A DNA stretch of 64,000 nt, from NCBI GenBank assembly GCA_030849465.1, contig JARVLF010000018.1, positions 310,001-374,000 of the forward strand. The letters run 5' to 3'. The position numbers and the translations under genes were made by a program. Shown one piece after another: positions 9,661-18,290 of the stretch (positions are counted from its first letter, which is position 1; each line of letters starts with the position of its first letter). The notes beneath the pieces were generated by a model that saw only the letters and a program-made list of their open reading frames with translations, did not search any database and had not been told where the DNA came from. Origin of the DNA: Moesziomyces globuligerus (taxonomy: Eukaryota > Basidiomycota > Ustilaginomycetes > Ustilaginales > Ustilaginaceae).

Positions 9661-11442
9661 TCAGGGACGGACGAGCGGTGGGGCTGCCGGACCCAAGGCG
9701 TGCATCGAACGACATGGAATCGTCGGATCGAAGCGAGACGGAGGCTGCAAGCGACGTGGCTTTGGCGTGGTCGGCGGCACACCCGAGGGCGGTGCCATGT
9801 TCTCCTTCTCCACCAGCGTCCGCATCGCTGCAGCCGCCGCGAGTGCTATGAGCCTCATCGTGATGGTGGCATATCCGCCATCATCCACGCTGACGCCAGC
9901 ATACTGGTTCGCCGCGATCCGCACGGCCTTCTTTAGCCCCAGCGCCAACGCCTTCTCTGTGCCGAGCAGGGCCAGGAGACGCAGACAGTCGTCGTCCGAG
10001 GCGATCGATACCGTGACACGCGCGCCACCGCGCTCGTGGATCCAGGCGTGGAGCGCCTCAAGCGGATCGTCGTCCCAGTACTTGTCGTTACCCGCATGAC
10101 GGACGCCGTCAGAACTCGGGACCGCGTCTCCCGCCATGTCGCGCTTCCGATCCACGTCGGGATCTCGCGGCTCGGCCGCCGCCCTGGGTCGCGCAGGCAA
10201 GAAGCCGAATCCAAGACTGGTGCACGCAGTCACGCGACGGATCGAGATGGTCTGATCCGGCGGCGCAAGTGCCTGAGGCGACCATGTGATGCTGTGTTGC
10301 CGACGCGGTGGCGAGCGACGTCGACCGCGTTGCTCCTCGTCGGCCTCGTCCTTCCCCGACGGCGGCGAGAACGTGAAGTCGGCGTTGAAGACGCCTCCAC
10401 CCACGTCGAAGCCGGCGCCCAACTTGTGCTGCTCGCTGCGTCGGCGCTCGATAGGCGCCTGGACGTGCTGCACGTTGCCCGCCCGGGACTGCTTCTCGCC
10501 GTCCCCACGCGGCCGATGAGGGCCACGCTGGCAGGCACTGAGCGTGTGCGACCAGTTGCCCCAGAAGCCGGACGAGATGCCGCCGAAGATCTCAAACTCG
10601 ACCCTAGCCCCGCGTGCCGCATCCCGCGACACGGCCACAGCCCAGTCCGACGTGCGGTCCTGGCCGTAGATGAGCGCGAGATCGTCGATGCCGATGGCCT
10701 CGATGCGTCCATACGTGTCGTACATCCACTTGTGGTGCGCCTTGATGTACGCCTTGAGCACGCCGAGGTACTTGAGTCGCGTGCGCTCGGTCGGATCGCG
10801 AGGCACCAGGATGGCGCCGTCGCCGCCCGAGCTCTCAAAGCCGATCTTGATGCTGGCAGGCGTGCCGGGAACCGAGCCGCCGACATTGATGCCGAGGCAG
10901 CGGTAGTTGGACGACATGCGCGGACCCATGTCGAAGAGCTTGGGCACCTCCTGGTCGACAGCGAGCGGCATGGGAGGGAAGGGACCGTCGGGCGGCGTGT
11001 CCGACCGGAGCTTGCGGTGTCGGAACGTGGGAGACGCCTGCTTGATCGCCGAGGGGAGGAGCGAGTCGGAGACAGCTGATCTGGACATGGGTAACGATGC
11101 CAGAGACGAGGCTGCACTCGACGTCGCCAACGACGATCGCCTCGAGGAAGCTGCTACTGCCATGGCAGCATCGTGGTGCTCGTCCCAGTCCATCCTGTCC
11201 GAGGCGTTGGAGCCCGCGCGCGCGCGCTCGCACGGAATGGAGCCATGAGATCGACGGGCGAGATCAATGTCGGCTGCATCCGAGAGAGTAGCAGGGCCAT
11301 CGACGGCGTTGTAGAGGACGATGAAGGAGCCATCGCGTACGTAGCCGACGTCGCCGAGGCGGAGTGGAGACGGATTCCAGAGGGGCAGACCTTCTCCCGC
11401 AGCATACAAGCAGCTTGCGTAGATGTCGGCGAAGCTGGGCAT
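9661..11442 (-). CDS. Uncharacterised basidiomycete protein, paired conserved ends
   Basis: A 593-residue intronless gene. It begins FADIYASCLYAAGEGLPLWN and then LGDVGYVRDGSFIVLYNAV, an arrangement I recognise from a large family of unnamed mushroom and smut proteins whose N-termini describe a start such as F-DIY-x-C-L---G-G-PLW followed by GDVG and a Phe-rich strand. No biochemical role is known to me. Residues ~55-190 and ~330-450 are low-complexity and Ser/Arg-rich. Residues ~195-300 look folded (YKCL-like YRCLGINVGGSVPGTPASIK, and DWAVAVSRDAARGARVEFEI). The C-terminal part holds KYWDDDPLEALHAWIHE and a short helical stretch. No signal peptide or membrane segment. A TATA-like element lies about 105 bp upstream of the ATG. 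Nothing around it suggests a pathway. Confidence 0.78.
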   Translation of the reverse strand: MPSFADIYASCLYAAGEGLPLWNPSPLRLGDVGYVRDGSFIVLYNAVDGPATLSDAADIDLARRSHGSIPCERARAGSNASDRMDWDEHHDAAMAVAASSRRSSLATSSAASSLASLPMSRSAVSDSLLPSAIKQASPTFRHRKLRSDTPPDGPFPPMPLAVDQEVPKLFDMGPRMSSNYRCLGINVGGSVPGTPASIKIGFESSGGDGAILVPRDPTERTRLKYLGVLKAYIKAHHKWMYDTYGRIEAIGIDDLALIYGQDRTSDWAVAVSRDAARGARVEFEIFGGISSGFWGNWSHTLSACQRGPHRPRGDGEKQSRAGNVQHVQAPIERRRSEQHKLGAGFDVGGGVFNADFTFSPPSGKDEADEEQRGRRRSPPRRQHSITWSPQALAPPDQTISIRRVTACTSLGFGFLPARPRAAAEPRDPDVDRKRDMAGDAVPSSDGVRHAGNDKYWDDDPLEALHAWIHERGGARVTVSIASDDDCLRLLALLGTEKALALGLKKAVRIAANQYAGVSVDDGGYATITMRLIALAAAAAMRTLVEKENMAPPSGVPPTTPKPRRLQPPSRFDPTIPCRSMHALGPAAPPLVRP

Positions 11443-13946
11443 AGAAAGCGAGCGTCCAGAGGGCCTGCGAAGATAAAGCAGGGCGATGCCCCGTTGCAGA
11501 TCGAGCGTTTCTGGGCAGAAGATGGCCAGGCTGCCTTGTGCTGCTCTTTTATATCTTTATTGTAGCTTTTTTTTGGATTTTGGTTTTGATGAAGCGCAAG
11601 TCGAGACCGAAAATGAGATCGGAGTACTGACGGGGAGCGGGATGGAAAAAGTTCGGATGCGAAAGGCGGAGCAAGAAGCGAAAAGAAGAGGGAGCTTGCG
11701 AAGGCTACGACGTTGGGTTGACCACGTCCAACGTCGGAAGTGCTTTCGCCGTAGGTGGAGGAAGGAGATGAGGGTGTGTGACGAGGATGATGAGGATGAG
11801 GATGATGATACGTGGGATGTATCCTCGAGGTGGATGCGAGGACGGGCGGAGCGGATAGGAAGGTAGCGGAGGTGGTGGTGAGAGAGTGGGAAGGACGGCG
11901 GGATGAAGCGTGGCCCTTGGCGAGGATGCGCAGCAAGCAAGCTTTAGCGGGAAAACGCGGAGGCCGTGCACGCGAAGGAGGAAGCTTGCGCCAAAGCAAT
12001 GCTGCGCTGTGGCTCGTACGGCTGACGTTTAGCTCGCTGACTGGCAAACACTGCGCCGGTGTGCTGAATCAAGGGGAGAGGCTCGTTGTAAAGGGTGGCA
12101 ACGGCGCAGGGATGTGGAGTTGGTTGCGCGTCACAGCTGAGAATAGACTGGTGTGCGGCTAGGCGAGGCGAAGGCGAGGCGAAGGCGGAGAGCGCAAGCG
12201 AACGAGAAGAAGCGAGCGCTGAGCACGCGCTGCGGAGGCGCAGTCTCCTGTATGCACGGCGATGCAGGCTTGGAGCCAAACGTGTTGGTCTGCGGATGAC
12301 GCCGATGCTGCTGTTCTGCAGCTGCTGCGGATGGCGAGTGAGGCGCGTCTTTGGGTGATTTCGGGGCGGCTGACGCGTGTCGGCGGTGTTGGTCTCAGCA
12401 GCAAGGCGGATGTGGAGGCAGCGGAGTTGGCTCGGCGTTTTTAGGTTGGTCTAGGAGCTGCGCTTCGAAGGCTGAGTTTGCGCAGCACCGCCCTTGCGCA
12501 GCTGCCAGAAAGTGCTCTATGCAAGCCAGTCCCAACTCCTAACCGCGATCGGAAGTCCACCGATGAGAGCGGTGCAGAGGGAGCGGGGATGAAAAGCAGC
12601 GCTGGCCGTGTCGATCTCAGATGCAAGCTGAGATGAAGAGATCGGCAAGGATGGATCAAGCGGACCGAGCGTCGCGGTGGAGTGAGGGATGCTATTGATG
12701 CTAGGGTGTGGGATGGCGGTGATGCCCAAGAAGCTCTTTGATTGCTTCTACCCATCTTGGACCGTCACTGACAGCAGATGCATCGAGTTCTTATAGCCGT
12801 GCTTGATACTTGGCGATCACCTCGAGGGTGGATGGACGCACTGCTCGGATGCTCTCAGCTGAGCCTACGTGAGGCCATGTCTTTCGCATGCTAGCCAGTC
12901 AAGCGTGTCCTGCCGCGCCATGGTCATGTCACGCTCCGCGATCTCGGTATCAGTTGCGATTGGGCGAGTTTGCCTGGAGCGCGCCATCTCAAACCCCACG
13001 GGCACATCGTCGCGGTGACAGCTTCATTTCGGCAAAGTCATCTTCACACGAGCTATGGTCTTGCCGACGGAAGGGATAGCATAGACTTCCGCGGTCACCT
13101 GAGGCGGTGTAGAGCCATGGTCGATGTCACTTGTAGCCGTCATGCAGGGCACAATCATGCCCCGCCACCGCAGCGGCAGTGATGGGCTGAGCCACCCCTC
13201 CGCATGTGTATGCCTGTATGCTCAATGCTTTGTCCTTGAATATGCTTAGCCTCCATCTTGATCGCGCGCCGTTGCCAGGCAGCTGCATGCATACCCTTGC
13301 GCCTCGCCTCATCCCCAAGGCTGCTGGGCTGTTGGGATGCTCAACACGACGTGGCGTGGGCAGCCTCCCCCGCATTGCGTCAGCGTCCCCACCGCAACCG
13401 CCCGGAACTTATCCATCCTCCGATCGTCAAAGCTTATCCTGACGCGCTCCCCAGTGAGCGAGGCCAAACTCGATAGCACGTTATGTTCGTCGCCCATGCA
13501 GCGAGAACGCTTTGCCGCTGTGCACTCGAGTGTACCTGCTGCTAACGGTGGGTCGAGTCATGCACCCCGCACTCGAGCGCAGCCCCACTCAAACACAACC
13601 TAGCGAGTCATCCCCGGCTCTCTGACCTGACAGCCCAGAGCCAAAGCCAAAGTCAAAAAAACGCCTTGGGACAGCCTAGCGTGTGAAAAAGTCGGCTTGC
13701 CAAAACGCTATCGAGCTTGCACTGTGATTGCCCATATCCATGGCAAGTTCGGATGTGCCGACGGCATCACGCCTCTCCTTGCCATGAATGGGAGTTGGCA
13801 TTGTCTATCGGGCTTTCGCGGCGCTCGTCGCCAAGCGCGCGCGATGCGATACGATCGGGCGTCGAGAGAGCTTGCGCGTCGCCTTCGATTCTCCGCCATT
13901 GCCACCTCGCCAACACGATGCGCAGTGCCTTGGGGTGGTGCGCCTC
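11443..13946. other. Gene-poor region, 2.5 kb
   Basis: Lies upstream of the 9661-11442 gene and downstream of VPS39. It holds a TATA-like element near its left edge, an oligo-T run at 11568-11576, a purine-rich GATGAG run at ~11760-11812 and a short GGCGA-type direct repeat at ~12161-12188. Open frames on both strands are short or low-complexity and do not resemble proteins I know. I support no gene here. Confidence 0.5.
11546..11553 (-). promoter_or_regulatory. TATA-like element
   Basis: On the minus strand this reads TATAAAAG and sits 104-111 nt upstream of the ATG at 11442, a plausible distance for a fungal TATA box with a short leader. Prediction from motif and position only. Confidence 0.45.
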
Positions 13947-16900
13947 TTACGATGGCCTCTGCTGCGACTTGTTCTCGGCGTGGATCGAGCAAAAGTAGTG
14001 CATCACGGATCCGCTTACAGCGTTCACCGCCACCACACTGTTCCCAAGCCGCTTGTGGCATTTGGGACACGTCCTCGTCTCGCCCACCTTGACCCGACGG
14101 CTCTGCAGTCGGCACAGCGTCTCCTCGACCTGCCAGTTGCGGTTGGTGCGGATCTCGCGCACCACGCGCGCCTCGTGCTGCTTGCGCGTCAGCTCCCGCA
14201 GGTTCACGTTGACGAACCCTGCGATCTCGGACACGCTCACGCTCGACGGCAGCATCTCCAGCGCCGCCACCAGGTCGACCCGCGCCGCATGCCGCGCGAT
14301 CAGCCCCAGCGCCGCGTCCAGCTGCATCGATGCGCCCGTCGAAGTGTCCAGGTAGATCCGCAGCAACGTCACAAACACCTCGGCATCCGCTCGCTGCTTC
14401 TGCTCCTCGTCGACGAGCAGGCTCTGCTGATGGTTCGAGCGTCCTCCTGATGCCGACGCGCGCTGTGCTGCCTCGGCCGACGCTGGCGTGCTGGCAGTCC
14501 GGTGTCGCCAGACATCCCGGCAGTACTCTTCCGCCCGCGTCGGGTCTTGCAGCTTGCGCACGTAGATGCTCAGCGCGCCTTCGTGCTGGCCCATCCTGCC
14601 CAACAGCAGCGCGCGTGCCTCGAGCATGTCGCGGTCGTTGTCGTCCGCAGGCAGCCGCACCAGGATCTGCTCCGGTCGGTACTGCGTCGAGCTGCGCAGG
14701 AATCGCAGCAGCTTCTGCATCAGTTTGGCTCGCTCCTCCTCTGCCTGCTCCTCGTCATCCTCCTCGTCTTCCACGGTGCTCGTGTCCGTACTTGTATTGC
14801 CTGCGCCATCTCCCATGCTCCTGCGCAGCTGCGCCGCACGCCGTAGGTAGAGCTTGATGAGCTTGTCGTGAAGTTCTGGCTCGGCCTCTCCTGCGTTGTC
14901 GATGATGTGCTCGAGGTATACCGCACACAGCCTCTTGTCGAACCGATTCAGGTCGTCCACAATCTCCAGGCGTGGCCACGAGCCCACCTTGCCTGTGTCG
15001 GCCGTGAAAACCTCCATCCCCAGCTCGGCGTCGACGTCGAGCAGCCAGTGGGACGACTCGAGGATGACCTCGATGAATTCGGGCCCGAGGTTCTGCAGGT
15101 ACTGCACCGTCGGGCGCAATTTCTCTTCGATCTCGTCCTCGTCCCCGGCAAACTGGCGTAGCAGTCCAAGCGCCTTGCTGTGCATCTCTTTGCCGCCGTA
15201 CAGCGCGATGAGCTCCGAAAACTTGCGGCGCTCCTTGAGCAGCTCTTCCACCTGCTCCACCTCGCACCAGTTTTCGATGCGGCACAGCGGGCCGATGAGC
15301 GCCGGCTTGGTTTGCAGGAACACCTTGAACAGCGCCGTGTCCACCGTCTGCGCCACCGCGATCAGCTCGTCCTTGTCCATCTCCCCGAACGGCTTGTTGG
15401 GCAGCGACAGCAGCCAGTGCGTGTCGCGCTTGATCTGCGACATGGCCATGTGGTCCTTGGACTCCAGATGCGGACTCGATTCCAGGATCGGCTTGAAGAT
15501 TCGCCGACGATCTGCCAGGAACTTGCCCAGAGCTTCCAGCGCCTTGCGCGACGACGTATCCGCTGCTGTAGCGCCAGCTGCAGGCGCAGCCGCGGTGCTT
15601 CTGCTGTCGCGGCTTGCCTCCGAGCCGGTCGCTTTCATCTCGGGCGCGTCCCTGGTCGTGCGCACCGAGCGGATCGATGCCGTCTCGGCATGTTGGTCGG
15701 CGTCCAGCTTGCCTGCCGCTACTGAAGACGCTGTTGCCGCGCCTGTCGCGGTGGATGCCAGCTTGGGCCTGCTCAATGCAGCGTGCGATGGGCTCGAGCT
15801 GAGGCTGCTCGATCCGTGTGGTTCGCCAATGATGCTCTGCGGCCGTCGCGCAGGCAGAAAAGCGCCTAAGCGGCTCCGGGCTACATTCGTCGCCGACGTG
15901 GCCAGCGATTGCGCCGGCGAAGGCAGTGAGCTTGTGCCTGCCGTCGGACTCGCCGTCGATGCGGCGTCGCCTCGCAGCTTGGCAGGCATCTTGCCGCCAA
16001 AGATCGGGAACCACTCGTCTCTGCCGCGACTCAGCTCGCCTGCCACCGTGGCCGGATAGAGCGCGATGACCTTGGCCGGGTTGGTGTCGAGCTCCATGAA
16101 CATCTCGATGGCCTCGTCGTAGTGCTCTTCGGCGAACAAGGCGACGGCGAGAAGCGCCTGGACGTGTGCCCTGCGTTCGTCCTTGTCCTCGAGGATGACG
16201 TTGTCGACGCTGTCGAGCAGGCCGAGCGCCTCCTCGAACTCGCCCTGCTCGATGAGTTCGTCGATCTGCCTGCCCCAGCCGTGCATCTCGAGCTGCCACA
16301 CGGTGCTGCCCTCCTTCTCGAGCGCCGTGCGGTCGGTCGGCGTGACGACGACGAGCACCGGCGGCTTGTTGCCGCTCGACGGTGTCAGCAGGCGCACCTG
16401 CGGCGGGCTCGTCGCCGTGGGCTTGCTCGAGCCGGACACCGGCGGGAAGCACAGCGTCTGCACGGCGAAGAGCGTGCCGACCGAGCGGATCTGGAGGACG
16501 GGATAGTGCGCGTTGGGGAGCGAGCTGTTCTTGAGCGAGGCCACGGAACCGCTAGGCAGGATGGCGAATACATACGGCTTGGCGAACGCCAGCTCGAGCG
16601 GGGTCGCGCTCCACTCGACGCCCTCCCTGCGCGTGGGGCGGCCGTCGGCGCCCAGAAAGATGCCCGAGCCGTCGCGCACGAAGAGCACCTCACCGCCATC
16701 GACATGTAGGACCGACATGCGGCCCTTGGCTGCGAGGCCCATGTATCCGCCGAGTCCGCCGAGCGCTGCGCCAAAGCCGGCACCTGCGCCCGCAGCGATC
16801 GAGATGCCCGTAGCACTGGCGGCCGCGCTGCCTTGTCCCTCGGCGTTGGCGTTGGCGAGATCGAAGTCTTCCACATGCCAGCAGGATGGATTCGGCGCCG

Positions 16901-17915
16901 TAAGATCGACGAGCGGGCCCGAGGTCGAGTTGGTGGGTGGCTGGACGTGGGCTCCACGCCGGAGGCTCTGGTCCGATCCTCCATACGCCGACGAGGGATG
17001 TGTATACGCGACAGTCGACTCTGCAGCGAGCGGAATCGAGATCGTGCCGTATTCTGCAGCGTTGTAGCCCATGAAGAGGCGGGTAGGTGTGACAAAGGCG
17101 AGGCTACGCGGGGTGTGACTGAGCGCCACTTCCCTCGTGTCCCAGAACTCGCCATCGACCCAGCGGAAGAGGAGCAGCTTGCGCTTGACGCCGACGGCGA
17201 GGACGGTGACGAGGGTCATGATGCCCTCGTCTCCGTGCGCGTCTGCGGCGGCGCCGCCGAAGCGCGCGCCCTCCATGGCTTTGCGGCGCTCCTCCTCGCG
17301 GTACCTGACCATGGCGTCCATGCCGCGCATGCTGGCCGTCTGCCAGTCCTTCGACGGTACCTCGTACACGCTCGATCTGTTCCTCGCCACGGGTGCTGGC
17401 CCCAGTCCTCCGGCCGTTGAGCGCGTCTGGTCGCCAATCGCACCCGGCTTGAAGGCACGTGCGCTGATCGAGGCCTGCGTGTTCCACGGCGCACCGGCGC
17501 GTGTCGACGCCCGGGCGCCGAGCGGGCCCGGGCCATAGTCGGGTGTAGCGGGTGCAGTACGTTTCTGGATGGAAGTGTCGATGCCAAAGGTGGTGGCGCC
17601 CTTGGTCTGCGTGAGCTGTGAGCGCACCTCGAGCGTCGCGAGGTCGTGGAGGGCGATGGTGCCGTCGGCGAGCGAGACGAGCAGATTCGCCTCCTTGATC
17701 ACGCCCAGCTGCTCGATCGCCCTGCGTGCGAACTGCGGTACGCTCTGAACAGGCTGTGATGGCGAAGCCGGATCATTGGAGCTCGAGTCGGTTCGGTAGA
17801 CCGAGAGGGATCCCGTGGAGGAGCCGATGTACAGCTTGGCGGCGTGGGTGGTGATGGCTTCCGGCTTGGCCTTGATGCCCGTAAGCAGCGGCGCACAGTC
17901 GAACGCCGTATGCAT
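13947..17915 (-). CDS. VPS39: Vps39/Vam6, HOPS complex subunit
   Basis: An intronless gene of 1322 residues. The start at 17915 gives MHTAFDCAPLLTGIKAKPEA, the usual citron-homology-domain start of the family; the same frame is open 67 codons further upstream but that part is low-quality sequence. The N-terminal half (to ~residue 460) is the CNH-type beta-propeller. The C-terminal half is an alpha-solenoid (clathrin-repeat like), including HWLLDVDAELGMEVF, and ends in the Vps39 domain with a zinc-binding-like CPKCHKRLG plus MHYFC near residues 1280-1308. Role: with the other HOPS subunits it tethers vacuoles and late endosomes through Rab7/Ypt7; it also acts in vacuole-mitochondria contacts in yeast. 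It is longer than the usual ~1000-1050 residues because of a Ser/Ala/Thr-rich insertion at about residues 660-795, a Gly/Ala-rich segment near 370-390 and an acidic stretch near 1040. Confidence 0.92.
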   Translation of the reverse strand: MHTAFDCAPLLTGIKAKPEAITTHAAKLYIGSSTGSLSVYRTDSSSNDPASPSQPVQSVPQFARRAIEQLGVIKEANLLVSLADGTIALHDLATLEVRSQLTQTKGATTFGIDTSIQKRTAPATPDYGPGPLGARASTRAGAPWNTQASISARAFKPGAIGDQTRSTAGGLGPAPVARNRSSVYEVPSKDWQTASMRGMDAMVRYREEERRKAMEGARFGGAAADAHGDEGIMTLVTVLAVGVKRKLLLFRWVDGEFWDTREVALSHTPRSLAFVTPTRLFMGYNAAEYGTISIPLAAESTVAYTHPSSAYGGSDQSLRRGAHVQPPTNSTSGPLVDLTAPNPSCWHVEDFDLANANAEGQGSAAASATGISIAAGAGAGFGAALGGLGGYMGLAAKGRMSVLHVDGGEVLFVRDGSGIFLGADGRPTRREGVEWSATPLELAFAKPYVFAILPSGSVASLKNSSLPNAHYPVLQIRSVGTLFAVQTLCFPPVSGSSKPTATSPPQVRLLTPSSGNKPPVLVVVTPTDRTALEKEGSTVWQLEMHGWGRQIDELIEQGEFEEALGLLDSVDNVILEDKDERRAHVQALLAVALFAEEHYDEAIEMFMELDTNPAKVIALYPATVAGELSRGRDEWFPIFGGKMPAKLRGDAASTASPTAGTSSLPSPAQSLATSATNVARSRLGAFLPARRPQSIIGEPHGSSSLSSSPSHAALSRPKLASTATGAATASSVAAGKLDADQHAETASIRSVRTTRDAPEMKATGSEASRDSRSTAAAPAAGATAADTSSRKALEALGKFLADRRRIFKPILESSPHLESKDHMAMSQIKRDTHWLLSLPNKPFGEMDKDELIAVAQTVDTALFKVFLQTKPALIGPLCRIENWCEVEQVEELLKERRKFSELIALYGGKEMHSKALGLLRQFAGDEDEIEEKLRPTVQYLQNLGPEFIEVILESSHWLLDVDAELGMEVFTADTGKVGSWPRLEIVDDLNRFDKRLCAVYLEHIIDNAGEAEPELHDKLIKLYLRRAAQLRRSMGDGAGNTSTDTSTVEDEEDDEEQAEEERAKLMQKLLRFLRSSTQYRPEQILVRLPADDNDRDMLEARALLLGRMGQHEGALSIYVRKLQDPTRAEEYCRDVWRHRTASTPASAEAAQRASASGGRSNHQQSLLVDEEQKQRADAEVFVTLLRIYLDTSTGASMQLDAALGLIARHAARVDLVAALEMLPSSVSVSEIAGFVNVNLRELTRKQHEARVVREIRTNRNWQVEETLCRLQSRRVKVGETRTCPKCHKRLGNSVVAVNAVSGSVMHYFCSIHAENKSQQRPS

Positions 17916-18290
17916 CCTGCCGTTCCACGCCCCGAAGCCCAAAACCCAAGCGCTACAAGACGAGGATGAAGACGTGTACGTTGGGGCGAAGAGGGGATGG
18001 TGGGGATGGAAACGACTCTGCCATCCAGGGTCAAAATCCAAAGTGGAGGGATTGCCACGCTCTGAATTGCACCTTCGGCGGCACAAGCGCGGTCTGTGCG
18101 TGAGTCGCGCCTTCACGCACCCTGCGCCAGCTCAACTCTCATCACGACCATCACGATGGCGCCTTCACGCTTCATGCGATGCTGGCGGTCTAGACAAATG
18201 TGTACGGAAATGCGAATGCGGACATGTACAGGACGACAGCGAGGCTTACAATCACGTAGGGGCGAGCAAAAACAAAGCGGAAGACAGGCA
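17916..18290. other. Intergenic, VPS39 promoter side
   Basis: About 375 bp between the VPS39 start and the stop of the DUS2-fusion gene, both on the minus strand. It must carry the VPS39 promoter and the terminator of the neighbour. The first 200 bp remain open in the VPS39 frame without resembling the family. No clear core element seen. Confidence 0.45.

Noticed and set aside
11154..12047. 297-codon frame overlapping the start of the 9661-11442 gene
   Set aside because: Low-complexity Ser/Pro/His, no family likeness, overlaps a better-supported gene and its TATA box.
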